Virus record (IMG/VR): IMGVR_UViG_3300035698_013118
Span: 1-48,227 of that record
DNA: 48,227 nucleotides
Origin: a virus
Strand: one strand, 5' to 3'
A model generated the notes under the pieces. That model worked only from the letters and a program-made list of their open reading frames with translations. It was not told the origin of the DNA and searched no databases. Below, one piece after another: positions 20,639-29,721 of this stretch; within the stretch, counting starts at the first letter, position 1; the number at the start of each line of letters is the position of its first letter. A program made the position numbers and the translations under genes.

Positions 20639-22054
20639 ATGACGCCATACGAGCAAGCCAGGGAGCGATTTAATTTCCCCTTTCCCCTGCGCCCCTACCA
20701 AATCGACTCCGTCAACCAGCTGTGCGAAAACCCCCTCGCCGGCTACTACTGGGAGCCCGGCGCAGGCAAAACCTCCGGCGCCACCCACCAAGCCCTGTAC
20801 GAAATCATCCGAGGCAACGCCGGTTGCTGGGTCATCGTGGTGCCCCCGATCCTGATCCCGCAGTGGGCCACCTGGATCCGTAAGGTCACCGACAAGACCA
20901 CCGGCAAAGCGCTCACCGCCGTCGAGTACAAAGGCACCCCCAAGCAACGGACTGCGCTCGACCTGAACGTCGACGTCGTTGTGCTCTCGTACCAGGTCTT
21001 CAAGCTCGACTTCGAGTCGCTGTGGGAGCGCATCAAACCGCGCCGCCCGGGCTTGATCTGCGACGAGGCCACCGCCATCAAGAACATCACCACCGACACG
21101 CACCGTGCGGTGGCCCTGTTCGCCGAGGGTGCACCGCTCCTGCTGCTCACCGGCACACCACTGAACAAGCCGGGCGACGCCTACGGCTACATGAAGTTGA
21201 TCGCACCGGGCCTGTACCGCAACCAGCGCATGTTCGACCGCATGCACATCGAGGAGACCGACGAGTACAACAAGGTCATCAAGTGGGCCAACCTTGACAT
21301 CCTCGAGCGCAACATGAAGGTGAACTCGCACCGCATCCTGATCCGTGAGCATGTCAAAGACATGCCACCGGTGCAGTTCACCCCGATCGTCTACGACCTT
21401 GAGAAAGAGCACCTGAAGCTCTACCAGCGCATCGCCGAGGAGCGCCTGCTGCAGGCCGAGGACGGCAGCGGCTACATCGACGCCATCAGCAGCAGCAAGC
21501 TGCGCGCCGCGCTGCAGCAGGTCATCCTCAACTGGGGGCACTTCGCTGACGACCCGAGCAAGGAGCCCGCCGCGCTCGAGCTGATTTACCAGACGCTGGA
21601 CGAGATCGCCGAGCGCAAGCTGGTGGTCGTGGCGAACTTTCGCCGCTCCAACGCCTACCTGCTTGAGAAGCTCGGGCCAACCTACGGCGCCGTGGCCATC
21701 TACGGTGACGTGAGCCCAAAGGGCAAGCAACTTGCGCTGAAGAAATTCACCGAGTCCGATGCCTGCCGAGTCATCATTTTGCACCCCGAGAGCGCCGGCT
21801 TCGGTGTCGACGGACTGCAGCACGTTTGTCACGACATGCTGGTGGTCGAGGCGCCAACAACGCCCACACCGTTCAACCAGGTGGTCGCGCGTTTGGATCG
21901 GGACGGCCAGAAAAGTTCCGTAAACTGCCGGGTCGCAATCGCTCGCAGTACCGTGCAGGCCCGGATGTTCCGGGGTCTTTTGGAGAAGGACGCTCTGGTC
22001 AACTCAGTGCAGGGTTCCTTTCAGGATCTGCGCGATGCGATCTTTGGAGACTGA
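20639..22054 (+). CDS. SNF2-like superfamily 2 helicase/ATPase
   Basis: 471 aa. Helicase motifs in order: LRPYQ near residue 17, Walker A GAGKT (41-45), VVPPILIPQW (Ia region), Walker B DEAT (142-145) in the SNF2-type context DEATAIKN, LTGTPLN (170-176), LVVVANFRRSN, and VVEAPTTPTPFNQVVARLDR followed by DGQ (motifs V-VI with arginine finger). The layout is that of compact phage SNF2 proteins, which probably remodel or translocate along DNA during replication or recombination. It sits between ligase and primase-helicase genes. No HNH or nuclease domain is attached. Confidence 0.9.
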   Translation: MTPYEQARERFNFPFPLRPYQIDSVNQLCENPLAGYYWEPGAGKTSGATHQALYEIIRGNAGCWVIVVPPILIPQWATWIRKVTDKTTGKALTAVEYKGTPKQRTALDLNVDVVVLSYQVFKLDFESLWERIKPRRPGLICDEATAIKNITTDTHRAVALFAEGAPLLLLTGTPLNKPGDAYGYMKLIAPGLYRNQRMFDRMHIEETDEYNKVIKWANLDILERNMKVNSHRILIREHVKDMPPVQFTPIVYDLEKEHLKLYQRIAEERLLQAEDGSGYIDAISSSKLRAALQQVILNWGHFADDPSKEPAALELIYQTLDEIAERKLVVVANFRRSNAYLLEKLGPTYGAVAIYGDVSPKGKQLALKKFTESDACRVIILHPESAGFGVDGLQHVCHDMLVVEAPTTPTPFNQVVARLDRDGQKSSVNCRVAIARSTVQARMFRGLLEKDALVNSVQGSFQDLRDAIFGD

Positions 22055-22056
22055 TC

Positions 22057-22557
22057 ATGGCAAAGACCTTTTTAGACGACAAGGAAAGTTTCCAGGCCAT
22101 CGTCGAGCAGTTGCCCGACGACGAGTTGGAGATCTACCGAAGCATGGGGGCGCTGACCCTTACCAGCGTTTTCCCCAACCGCGTGTTGGTCATTTACACA
22201 TTGCGAGGAAGTAAACCCACAAACATCGAACTCATCACGATCGGCGACATCGGCATCACCAGGAGGGGTGGCCCCACACTGGAGATGTCGGCCCCAGGCA
22301 AGCACCTAGAGCTTGGCGTGCTGCCTCAGCGCTGGTTTGGTCGAGACCTGTTTTTTCAGGTGCCTCAAAACTTCACACTGAGGTGGCTTGGAAAAAGAAC
22401 TGCACAAGACGGGCCGATGGGAGTACACTTTGCCGCCTCGTCTGCTGTGTTGGTTCGCTCAAGGAGCCGCCCACACATGAAGATGGAGGGTGAGACCTAC
22501 TCTGAGACCCTTAACGAGTTCAGAGAAAAGTACCCGGGGGATACACCCCGGTACTGA
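22057..22557 (+). CDS. Hypothetical protein, 166 aa
   Basis: Begins 3 bases after the helicase stop, with TTTGGAGA upstream. Acidic N-terminus (FLDDKESFQAIVEQLPDDEL), then a beta-rich middle (NRVLVIYTLRGSKPTNIELI, TIGDIGITRRGG). GC is lower than in the flanking genes. No family recognised; position suggests a helicase accessory factor, but there is no direct evidence. Confidence 0.75.
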   Translation: MAKTFLDDKESFQAIVEQLPDDELEIYRSMGALTLTSVFPNRVLVIYTLRGSKPTNIELITIGDIGITRRGGPTLEMSAPGKHLELGVLPQRWFGRDLFFQVPQNFTLRWLGKRTAQDGPMGVHFAASSAVLVRSRSRPHMKMEGETYSETLNEFREKYPGDTPRY

Positions 22558-22611
22558 GTTTCAGCGATAGAGCCCCACAGAGGGCAGCCAATAAAAATAA
22601 GAACAGGCTGT

Positions 22612-22818
22612 ATGACAATTTCCAATTTGGGCGCCCTCGGCGCCTCTTTCTCGACGCCCCGCACACCTGATGCGAGCACAAACCCAACCACGCACTTGAG
22701 CACCGGCTACGCCGGCGATCACCAGCTGCGCCTGAACATCGGGAACCCCCTCGCGGGAGACTCCCACACGGCCCCCGCGGCCTCCAAGCGACAACTCCAC
22801 ATCGGCTGCACCATTTAA
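22612..22818 (+). CDS. Possible small Ser/Thr-rich protein, 68 aa
   Basis: The only + strand frame in the 270-base gap before the primase gene. ATG preceded by AACAGG. Composition is low-complexity (Ala, Ser, Thr, Pro, Gly) without hydrophobic core, and the C-terminus runs into the ribosome-binding region of the next gene. It may equally be untranslated leader. Confidence 0.35.
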   Translation: MTISNLGALGASFSTPRTPDASTNPTTHLSTGYAGDHQLRLNIGNPLAGDSHTAPAASKRQLHIGCTI

Positions 22819-22827
22819 GGGGCACGC

Positions 22828-25725
22828 ATGACGACACCGACATCAACCTTCTGGTTCCAGAGGGCTGGCGGCGAGGACGCGTGGCTGGAAGCCCCTGCGT
22901 CCCTTCGTTCCCAGGTTCTCAACGACACAAAGCCCGCATTCACCACCATCCTCGACGCCTTCAGTTCCCCAGACGAAAGCTGGGGCCGCGACGACTTCGC
23001 GGCCATGCGCTACATCGGACCGATGTACTTTGACTTCGACGCTGAAGACATTGCGGACACCATCACAGCCCTCGGCGAATTTCTCGACAAGCTCGAAGGC
23101 TTCGGCGTCAACCTTGACGCGCTGAGGCTCTACGCCACCGGCGGACGTGGGTTTCACATCGAAATCCCCATGCCAGTGTTCGTGGCCAAGGCCCCGCGCA
23201 ACGGCGTGCTGGGCATGCCTTACGTCTTCAAGGAAATCGCCTACGAGCTGGTCGTCGACACGCTGGACTTGCGGGTCTACACGGGTCGCAAGGGCCGCAT
23301 GTGGCGCACCCCCGGCATTGAGCGCAGCAACGGCTTGTACAAGGTGCCGCTGACCACGGCGCAGGCCCGGGCGATGACGCCCGAGCTGTACGCCGAGCTG
23401 TGCGCCGCGCCGATCGCCGAGCCCAAGCGGGCTGACCCGACGCTCAACCCGACCCTGGCCGCGATGTTCCTCAAGGCCGAGAGCAAGGTAGCCGAGGCTG
23501 GCAAGCGCCGAGCCAAAGCTGGCGGCGCCGACGAAGCGCTGCTCGCCAAGTTCAAAGGCCAATGGCCTGACACCGTCAAGATGATCATGGCCGGCGAGGG
23601 CCTGCTCGACAACGTGGGCTTTCACAAGATCGCCATGCAGTTGGCGATCACCGCCAACGCTCTGGGCAAGACGGCCGACCAGCTTGTCGAAGAAAGCCGG
23701 GACCTCTGCAAGAACTACTCCGGCGACTCCGGGCGCTACGGCTCACCCCGCAAGCGCAAGGAGGAACTGCGGCGGATGTGGGATTACACCCACGACAACT
23801 TTGTCTACAGCTACTCCCGTGGCGGGCTGCGCGCGCTGCTCGGGCCCGACACACCCTCCAGCGACCTCGACGGCGTCAGCGGCGCCGCGGTCAACCTGGG
23901 CAGCGTGCCGAGTTCCGACGACCTCGACGCAGACGTCGACGCTGAGACAGAAGCCGAGATCAGCTCAGCCCAAAACTCGCTGCTCGAGGGTTTGATGATC
24001 ACCCGCACCGGCGTTCACAAGCGTACCGCTGAAGGTGTTCGCACCATCAGCAACATCGCTTTTGCTTCGCCCACACAACTGCTCGACCCCGAGGACAACA
24101 CAGTGCTCGGCATCACCGCCGACGTCCTGTCCGACGGCGTGCGCCAGGGCCGCATCACGCTGGCCGGGCGCGCGTTCACCAGCCGCGCCAACCTGAGTGC
24201 TTGGTGCGCCAACTACGGCGGAGTCTTCTCAGGCTCCGATACCCAGGCCGGCGTGGTGCAGCTGTTGCTGTCCCGCGATGCCAAAGAAAAAGGACGTGTC
24301 ATGTATGCACTTCGCAAAGAGGGCCTGGACGTCGTCCAGAACCCCTTGATCCCTGACCGCAGCGTGTTCGACGTTGTCTTCGTCCACCGCGACCGCGTCG
24401 TGTGCGACAACAGCGCCGCGCAGTATGTGTTCCAACCATTGGTTGCCGATGGCGCGCTGTTCCTCTCCGACGTGCACAACGCGCCGGAGATCACACGCAC
24501 CGAGGAGACCGAGGCGTTCATCCACAACCTGCTTGACATGAACGACCCCTCGGTCGTCGCCCCCATGCTCGGGTGGTTCGTGAGCTGCTTTCACAAGCAG
24601 TTCTACCAGCGCGCGTTCAGCCAGTTTCCACTGCTGCACCCCAACGGCCCGGCCGGCAGCGGCAAGACTCTGACAGCGATGCTGATGGCGCGCTTGTTCT
24701 TCTTGAAGAACCCGGTGGCGATGAAGTCCTGTGCTTCGCACACCACCACCGACTTCTCGCTCAAGTCGTTCCTGACCGGATCGGCCTCGCCACCGGTGCT
24801 GCTCGACGAGTACAAGCCCAGCGAGCTGATCCAAAAGCGGGTCGACCTGTTGCTGCAGTCGTTCCGGTTGGCCTACAACCAGGGATCAGGTTCGTCGGGC
24901 GGCATGTCTCGCGGCGGGGCCACAAGCTCCTTTCGCGAGGTGGCCGACTACACCTACTCGACACCGGTGTGCTTCATGGCCGAGAGCCAGGAGACGCAGA
25001 CCGCGATCGTGCAGCGCTGCGTGCCGGTGTCGTTCAACCAGGTCATGTCCAACGAGCACACGGCGCAGTTCAACGCCGTGAGTGACAAGGCCCACCTCAT
25101 GGCCAGCCTGGGGCGCCTGATCCTGCGCTACTCCTACAGCGAGACGGTCGAGTCGCGCCACAGGGCGCTCTCCCCGGTGATCGACGCCCTGACCAAGACG
25201 CTGGATGCCAACGTCCACCCGCGCCAGATCTACAACTTGGCCGTGGTCACCGAGGGCATCAACTACCTCGAGCGCGTCCTGAAGCCGGTGTTTGGCGAGG
25301 CGTTCACCGCCCGGTTCGAGACCCTGCGCACCGCTCTGTTCGAGCACCGCATGGAGATCAGCTCGGGCGTCATGTCCGAGGCCGCCAAGACGATGAACGA
25401 CATCGCCTTGATCTCGCGCTCCGAGGACTTCGACAGCGAGTTCGCGATCCGCGAGGGTCACGAATACATCATCACCGACGGGCACATCGACATGCTGATG
25501 CGCGAGACGTTCGTGAAGTATTTCTCCTGGTGCAAGCGCAAGGGCTTTCCACCGTTTTACCAATCCGTTGAGTCTTTTAGCGTGGCGATGAACAAGTTCC
25601 CGCCCACCAAAGACCGCACCTGTTTGACCTCTCCGCTTCGCAAGAGCGGGAAGTCAAAGATCTTCCGATTTAGCCTTGCCGGGCTGGGTTTGGAAGGAGT
25701 TGATGAGTTCAAGACGAAGGGGTGA
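22828..25725 (+). CDS. Primase-helicase (AEP primase domain plus P-loop helicase)
   Basis: 965 aa. The N-terminal 300 residues carry archaeo-eukaryotic primase (AEP) signatures: YFDFDAED with metal-binding D69 and D71, and GGRGFHIEIP (105-114) for nucleotide binding. After a linker and a middle domain, the C-terminal part is an ATPase: Walker A GPAGSGKT (607-614, K613), Walker B VLLDEY (D660, E661), then SQ/T-rich sensor segments. The combination primes and unwinds DNA at the phage fork, like the D5 and prophage RepA/primase-helicase proteins. AAGGGG precedes the ATG. Confidence 0.88.
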   Translation: MTTPTSTFWFQRAGGEDAWLEAPASLRSQVLNDTKPAFTTILDAFSSPDESWGRDDFAAMRYIGPMYFDFDAEDIADTITALGEFLDKLEGFGVNLDALRLYATGGRGFHIEIPMPVFVAKAPRNGVLGMPYVFKEIAYELVVDTLDLRVYTGRKGRMWRTPGIERSNGLYKVPLTTAQARAMTPELYAELCAAPIAEPKRADPTLNPTLAAMFLKAESKVAEAGKRRAKAGGADEALLAKFKGQWPDTVKMIMAGEGLLDNVGFHKIAMQLAITANALGKTADQLVEESRDLCKNYSGDSGRYGSPRKRKEELRRMWDYTHDNFVYSYSRGGLRALLGPDTPSSDLDGVSGAAVNLGSVPSSDDLDADVDAETEAEISSAQNSLLEGLMITRTGVHKRTAEGVRTISNIAFASPTQLLDPEDNTVLGITADVLSDGVRQGRITLAGRAFTSRANLSAWCANYGGVFSGSDTQAGVVQLLLSRDAKEKGRVMYALRKEGLDVVQNPLIPDRSVFDVVFVHRDRVVCDNSAAQYVFQPLVADGALFLSDVHNAPEITRTEETEAFIHNLLDMNDPSVVAPMLGWFVSCFHKQFYQRAFSQFPLLHPNGPAGSGKTLTAMLMARLFFLKNPVAMKSCASHTTTDFSLKSFLTGSASPPVLLDEYKPSELIQKRVDLLLQSFRLAYNQGSGSSGGMSRGGATSSFREVADYTYSTPVCFMAESQETQTAIVQRCVPVSFNQVMSNEHTAQFNAVSDKAHLMASLGRLILRYSYSETVESRHRALSPVIDALTKTLDANVHPRQIYNLAVVTEGINYLERVLKPVFGEAFTARFETLRTALFEHRMEISSGVMSEAAKTMNDIALISRSEDFDSEFAIREGHEYIITDGHIDMLMRETFVKYFSWCKRKGFPPFYQSVESFSVAMNKFPPTKDRTCLTSPLRKSGKSKIFRFSLAGLGLEGVDEFKTKG

Positions 25726-25752
25726 GACCCGTAGCTGAACTCGATTTTTGTC

Positions 25753-25765
25753 ACTGAAACTGAAA
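25753..25765 (+). promoter_or_regulatory. Second copy of ACTGAAACTGAAA
   Basis: Exact 13-base match to 17667-17679, located 16 bases before the ATG at 25782. Overlaps a TTGTCA (-35-like) sequence, but no matching -10 is seen. Confidence 0.4.
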
Positions 25766-25781
25766 ACCTAGGAACTCTATC

Positions 25782-26642
25782 ATGGCTCTCAAGAAGTCCA
25801 CCACCGCCGCAGCCAACACGTTCGCCGACAAGTTCGAGGACGACAGCGCTGCGGTCACCGCCACCACCTCCGCACCTTGGGGTGACGAGACCGGCGCCGC
25901 AGACAGCGGAGCAGACAGCGGCGCAGACAACACCACAGCAGCCAAGGTCGAAGCCACCACCGCTGTGGCCAAGGCGTCCGCCACCTCGGTGAGCGTCAGC
26001 GACGCCGCCTCCCGAGCCAAGGGCTTCCAGAAAGAGGTCGAGGCGATGAAAGGCGCCGCCGACTTCTCCTGGGGCACACACCGTGTGTTCAAGGCCAAGG
26101 ACGGCGCGATCAAGGAGATGAAGAACGCCAAGCTCAAGCTGGGCCGCTGGGTCAAGGTGATGATGTTGGCGTGGGACACCCGCATCGAGATCTCCCCGGG
26201 CGAAGACGGCAAGGGTGCTGAAGACTTTGTCGCCTACTCCAAGGACGGCAAGACCATCGACTACGTCCAGGGTGCCGAGCAGGCCAAGTTCCTTGGCACC
26301 TCGGTCGACGCCTACGTCCAGTACCTCAAGAACGAGGAAGACTTCGAGCGAGCCAGCAAGCGTGACTTCATCGACGTGCAGTGCGCGGTGCTGGACTGCG
26401 AAGACCAGCCCGACTTCCACGAGATCATCCAGATCACCTTGAGCTCGTCGAGCATCCCGGCGTTCAAGAGCTACCAGAGCGATCTCAACGCCAAGGCCAA
26501 GTGCGTGGCGATGGGCCTGCCTGGCTTCAGCGTGCCAGAGAACCCGTTCGAGTTCTTCTTCATCCGCGAGGACGCGGAGAACAAGAAGAGCCAGACCTGG
26601 ACCAAGCTGGTCATCAAGTCCAGCCTGCCAGCCAAGATCTGA
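25782..26642 (+). CDS. Probable single-stranded DNA-binding protein
   Basis: 286 aa. Residues 1-75 are a disordered Ala/Thr/Asp-rich arm; residues 80-286 form an alpha/beta domain with FSWGTHRVFKAKDGAIKEMK and KLGRWVKVMMLAWDTRIEIS. The call rests on context: an abundant-looking, single gene with its own strong terminator between the primase-helicase and the exonuclease/polymerase genes, where phages usually place their ssDNA-binding protein. No classical OB-fold signature or acidic tail is obvious, so this is inference. Confidence 0.5.
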   Translation: MALKKSTTAAANTFADKFEDDSAAVTATTSAPWGDETGAADSGADSGADNTTAAKVEATTAVAKASATSVSVSDAASRAKGFQKEVEAMKGAADFSWGTHRVFKAKDGAIKEMKNAKLKLGRWVKVMMLAWDTRIEISPGEDGKGAEDFVAYSKDGKTIDYVQGAEQAKFLGTSVDAYVQYLKNEEDFERASKRDFIDVQCAVLDCEDQPDFHEIIQITLSSSSIPAFKSYQSDLNAKAKCVAMGLPGFSVPENPFEFFFIREDAENKKSQTWTKLVIKSSLPAKI

Positions 26643-26648
26643 TGCACA

Positions 26649-26673
26649 GGCCGCCCTTCGGGGCGGTCTTTTT
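26649..26673 (+). terminator. Strong intrinsic terminator
   Basis: CCGCCC-TTCG-GGGCGG (26651-26666) followed by TCTTTTT: GC stem, UUCG tetraloop and U run. The clearest terminator in the window; it separates the ssDNA-binding candidate from the exonuclease gene only 11 bases downstream. Confidence 0.92.
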
Positions 26674-26683
26674 GGACCCCACC

Positions 26684-27370
26684 ATGAACTACATGATTGC
26701 CGACACCGAAACGACAGGTGTGAGCGATGAGGCGTCGGCCTGCGAGATCGGCTGGATCACCATCGACGAGGACTTCAACATCCTCACCGAGGTCCAGTCG
26801 ATCATCGACCCCGAACAGGTCATTGGCGCGGGCGCCTCGGCCGTCCACGGCCTTGTCTGGGAAGACTGTCTAGCCTACCCCACGATCGAGGAGTTCTTCT
26901 CCGTCGACGACCCCAGCTGCTACGGCAAGAAGGTCGAGGAGCCCACCGTCCTGATCGGCCATCGCATCAGCTTTGATCGCCGGTTCCTTGGGGCCTACAT
27001 CCCGAACATCGTGCAGGAGCTGTGCACCCTTCGCTGGGTGCGCAACCTCTACCCCGACATGGACAACCACCAGTTGGGCACCACGATTTTCGCGCTGAAC
27101 CTGCCGCGCTCCACCGGCGCGCACCGGGTGATGGGCGACATCATGTCGTCCTACCACCTGCTCAAGCACGTTGCCGAGCGCACAGGGCTCACGCTCCCAG
27201 AGCTTGCCGAGGCGTCTGCCCAGCCCATGTGGATCACCCGCATGCCGTTCGGCAAGCACAAGGGTGAGCCGATGGCGGACGTGCCCCGCAGCTACCTCGG
27301 CTGGATGCAGCGCTCGATGGACCTCGACCAAGACCTCGCCCACACCATCAAAACCATACTGAATAAATAA
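26684..27370 (+). CDS. DEDD-family 3'-5' exonuclease (ExoX-like)
   Basis: 228 aa. Exo motif I is IADTETTG (D7, E9); motif II is IGHRISFDRRF; motif III contains AHRVMGDIMSSYHLL with His and Asp. After the nuclease domain comes MPFGKHKGEPMADVPRSYLG, the small C-terminal element found in ExoX-type exonucleases. The enzyme would degrade DNA 3' ends in repair or recombination. The ATG follows the terminator closely and has only a weak GGA, so the gene may need a promoter inside or beyond the terminator. Confidence 0.88.
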   Translation: MNYMIADTETTGVSDEASACEIGWITIDEDFNILTEVQSIIDPEQVIGAGASAVHGLVWEDCLAYPTIEEFFSVDDPSCYGKKVEEPTVLIGHRISFDRRFLGAYIPNIVQELCTLRWVRNLYPDMDNHQLGTTIFALNLPRSTGAHRVMGDIMSSYHLLKHVAERTGLTLPELAEASAQPMWITRMPFGKHKGEPMADVPRSYLGWMQRSMDLDQDLAHTIKTILNK

Positions 27371-27371
27371 C

Positions 27372-28016
27372 ATGACCACCGACACTCTGCCCCCCTACAA
27401 AGAATTCGTTCGCGGCCTGTTCAACCGCTCCGGCTCGCCCGCCCAAGACTTTGCCCACGCCGTGCTGGGCCTGAGCACCGAGGTCTACGAGCTCGACAAC
27501 GCCACCAGCTACACCAACAGCATCGAGGAGCTCGGTGACCTGGCCTTCTACGACCAGGCCCTGGAGATCGTTGTCGCCGACGCCTTCGGCATTGACGTCA
27601 ACTCCCTGCCGGTCCGCACCCTGGGCGAGATGCTCGCAGCCAACCCCAACTGGGACACCGAGCGGGCCCTGGCCGGCGACGGCCTGATCGCCATGGACAT
27701 CCGCACCTTCTGCATCTGCGAGATGCAGGACACCGCCAAGCGTTGGATCGGCTACGGCAAGGCGCCCTCCCCCGAGAAAGCTGCTGAGACCCTGGCCATG
27801 GCCGTGGCAGCGTTCGATCTGAGCGCCCACTTGGTGAGCGGCGCGGAGATCGGAAGCCCTGAGTGCAGGCTGGTCGCAGACCTTGCCGTGCGTGCCAACT
27901 TCGACAAGTTGCGGGCCCGCTACAAGGGCAGCAAGTTCTCGCAGGAAGCCGCGCTGAACCGCGACCTCGACGCTGAACTGAAGGTTCTCGATGAAGCTGT
28001 GGCTGCCACCAGCTGA
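27372..28016 (+). CDS. MazG-like nucleoside triphosphate pyrophosphohydrolase
   Basis: 214 aa. The all-alpha NTP pyrophosphohydrolase pattern is visible: LGLSTEVYELDNA with its Glu pair, then NSIEELGDLAFY supplying the ExxD half of the metal site. The C-terminal ANFDKLRARYKGSKFSQEAA followed by LNRDLDAEL is typical of phage MazG relatives. The enzyme hydrolyses (d)NTPs to monophosphates and is thought to affect ppGpp or nucleotide balance in infected cells. The middle (60-180) is an expanded region. The 3' end overlaps the next gene by 26 bases. Confidence 0.8.
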   Translation: MTTDTLPPYKEFVRGLFNRSGSPAQDFAHAVLGLSTEVYELDNATSYTNSIEELGDLAFYDQALEIVVADAFGIDVNSLPVRTLGEMLAANPNWDTERALAGDGLIAMDIRTFCICEMQDTAKRWIGYGKAPSPEKAAETLAMAVAAFDLSAHLVSGAEIGSPECRLVADLAVRANFDKLRARYKGSKFSQEAALNRDLDAELKVLDEAVAATS

Positions 28017-28944
28017 CATCGCCAGGGTGCTGCGCATCGTTGCGCAACACCTTGACCGAGCAGGCCTGCCTGCCGACCTGGCCCACACAGGCTGGGTGGG
28101 CGGCGCGCCTGTCACCCTGCCCGGCTTCAGCTTGCTTGAGCCGGTGGGCGGCGTCTGGCCCCTGAGCTGGTTCGTGCCCGAGAGCACCAACCTGGCCCAG
28201 GCCAAGTCGCTGTACGAGGCCTACTCAGCGATCCGCCTGACCAAGACCCGCCCCAAGTCCCAGGTGCTGGCCGAGGGCATCGAGCAGGCCGCGCTGCGCC
28301 GGCTGCTTGACCGCAAGCCCAAGCTGTTCACCGACTGGTTCGAGACCGCCGCGATTCTCATCGCGCTGATCGCGATGTTCTCCGAGCGCGAGGTGACTTT
28401 CGGCGCGCAGGGTGTGCTGCGCCTGGTGTGCGACAGCGGCACCTTCCGCGCCAGCTCGACCAAGATGTGGTCCAACGACAGGTACCTCCGCGCGCAGGTC
28501 GGCCACGCCGCCACCGACTTCGATCTGGCGGCCCTGACGATCGACCCTCTGGTCACCGACCACCCCCTGGCTGTGACCCTGGTGCGCGTTGGCGCGCCGG
28601 TGGCGTCGTTGCTTGCTGCCCATGTGGCCATCGCCCAGCAGGGCATGGAGCGGGGCCACTGGCTGAGACCCAGGGCCGTCGCCCCGCGCGACACCACAGC
28701 GCCCAGGCCGCGCGGGCGCCCCCGCGTTGAGCGCCAAGTCACCAAGGACATGGCGCAGGAGGCCCACTGGTTTGTGAACCACAACCGCAAGGGCGTGGGC
28801 GAAGAACTTGCGCGCATCCTGGTGCCCAAGGGCGTATCCAAGAACACCCTGGCCCGCCTGCTCGGGCCTTACGCCTACAACCTCCTGCCTCTGACCCCGG
28901 TTCTCCAGGCGAAGGTCAAGTTGTGGCTTGCGGACTACCTGTGA
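27991..28944 (+). CDS. Hypothetical protein, 317 aa
   Basis: Starts at ATG 27991 within the previous gene; GAAGG lies upstream. The N-terminus MKLWLPPADIARVLRIVAQH is followed by a helical domain. Near residues 230-250 is a Pro/Arg linker (RPRGRPRVERQ) and then a C-terminal segment, EELARILVPKGVSKNTLARL, that looks like a helix-turn-helix. DNA binding is therefore possible. Not recognised as a family. Confidence 0.7.
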   Translation: MKLWLPPADIARVLRIVAQHLDRAGLPADLAHTGWVGGAPVTLPGFSLLEPVGGVWPLSWFVPESTNLAQAKSLYEAYSAIRLTKTRPKSQVLAEGIEQAALRRLLDRKPKLFTDWFETAAILIALIAMFSEREVTFGAQGVLRLVCDSGTFRASSTKMWSNDRYLRAQVGHAATDFDLAALTIDPLVTDHPLAVTLVRVGAPVASLLAAHVAIAQQGMERGHWLRPRAVAPRDTTAPRPRGRPRVERQVTKDMAQEAHWFVNHNRKGVGEELARILVPKGVSKNTLARLLGPYAYNLLPLTPVLQAKVKLWLADYL

Positions 28945-29204
28945 TGCAGACCCGCCTGCAGTCCTTCATCGAGCAGCTGCTGAACATCGGCAGCGGCTTC
29001 CTCGTCTCCCTGCTTGTCTGGGAGTTCGTCGTCAAACCCATCTGGAACATTCAAACCAGCCACGCAGAGAACCTTCAAATCACCCTTCTGTTCACTGTCG
29101 TGAGCATCGCACGCAGCTACGCGTGGCGCAGAGTTTTCAATCACCGGCTCAATAAAAACAACAAGAAAGCAAGCCATGAAAAGACTGATCGGAGTTGCGG
29201 GTAA
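28944..29204 (+). CDS. Two-helix membrane protein, 86 aa (DUF7220-like)
   Basis: ATG overlaps the previous stop (TGATG). Two hydrophobic helices, about residues 13-31 and 46-58, separated by a polar loop and followed by SIARSYAWRRVFNHRL. The order 'QSR..s..E...N...G...' then 'FTVVSIARSYa.RR.F' matches a phage membrane-protein family I recall as DUF7220. Role unknown. The 3' end, Lys-rich, overlaps the kinase gene by 29 bases. Confidence 0.75.
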   Translation: MQTRLQSFIEQLLNIGSGFLVSLLVWEFVVKPIWNIQTSHAENLQITLLFTVVSIARSYAWRRVFNHRLNKNNKKASHEKTDRSCG

Positions 29205-29721
29205 AGCCCGCAGCGGCAAGGACGAGTTCACCCGCGGGCTCGTGGCCCAGGGCTACACCCGTGGCGCGTTTGCAGATGCGCTGAAGCAGGTCACCGCACT
29301 CATCGCCGATGAGCCGCTGGTCAACTTCACCGACGACGTGCTGAAGGAGGGCTACTGCCCCTCCCTCAAGATGACGAGGCGTGCCGCGCTGCAGAAGGTC
29401 GGCGCCGGTGGGCGCGAGATCCTGCACGACGGCATCTGGGCCGACCGCCTGCTTGCCCAGGCGGCCCAGCACGATCACTTCGCCATCAGCGACGTGCGCT
29501 TCCCCAACGAGGCCCGGGCCATCCGCGCTCTGGGCGGCATCGTGGTGTTGATCGAGCGCCCCGACAACGTCGGCCTCACCGGCGAGGCCGCGCAGCATGT
29601 CTCGGAGCGGCCCCTGCCCCCGGAGCTGATTGACCTTCTGGTCACCAACCACGGCACTGTCGGCGACCTCCACGAGGAGGCCAGGCTGATAGCAGGCCGG
29701 CTGGAGCTGCGCACCCCATGA
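29176..29721 (+). CDS. Deoxynucleoside monophosphate kinase
   Basis: 181 aa. The P-loop GKARSGKD at residues 9-16 is the variant seen in T4 gp1-type dNMP kinases, followed by FADALKQ near residue 34 and the family motif FAISDVRFPNEARAIRALGG. These enzymes phosphorylate dTMP, dGMP and modified dNMPs to diphosphates, feeding the phage DNA polymerase. Its presence with thymidylate synthase and MazG supports active control of the dNTP pool. Confidence 0.85.
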   Translation: MKRLIGVAGKARSGKDEFTRGLVAQGYTRGAFADALKQVTALIADEPLVNFTDDVLKEGYCPSLKMTRRAALQKVGAGGREILHDGIWADRLLAQAAQHDHFAISDVRFPNEARAIRALGGIVVLIERPDNVGLTGEAAQHVSERPLPPELIDLLVTNHGTVGDLHEEARLIAGRLELRTP

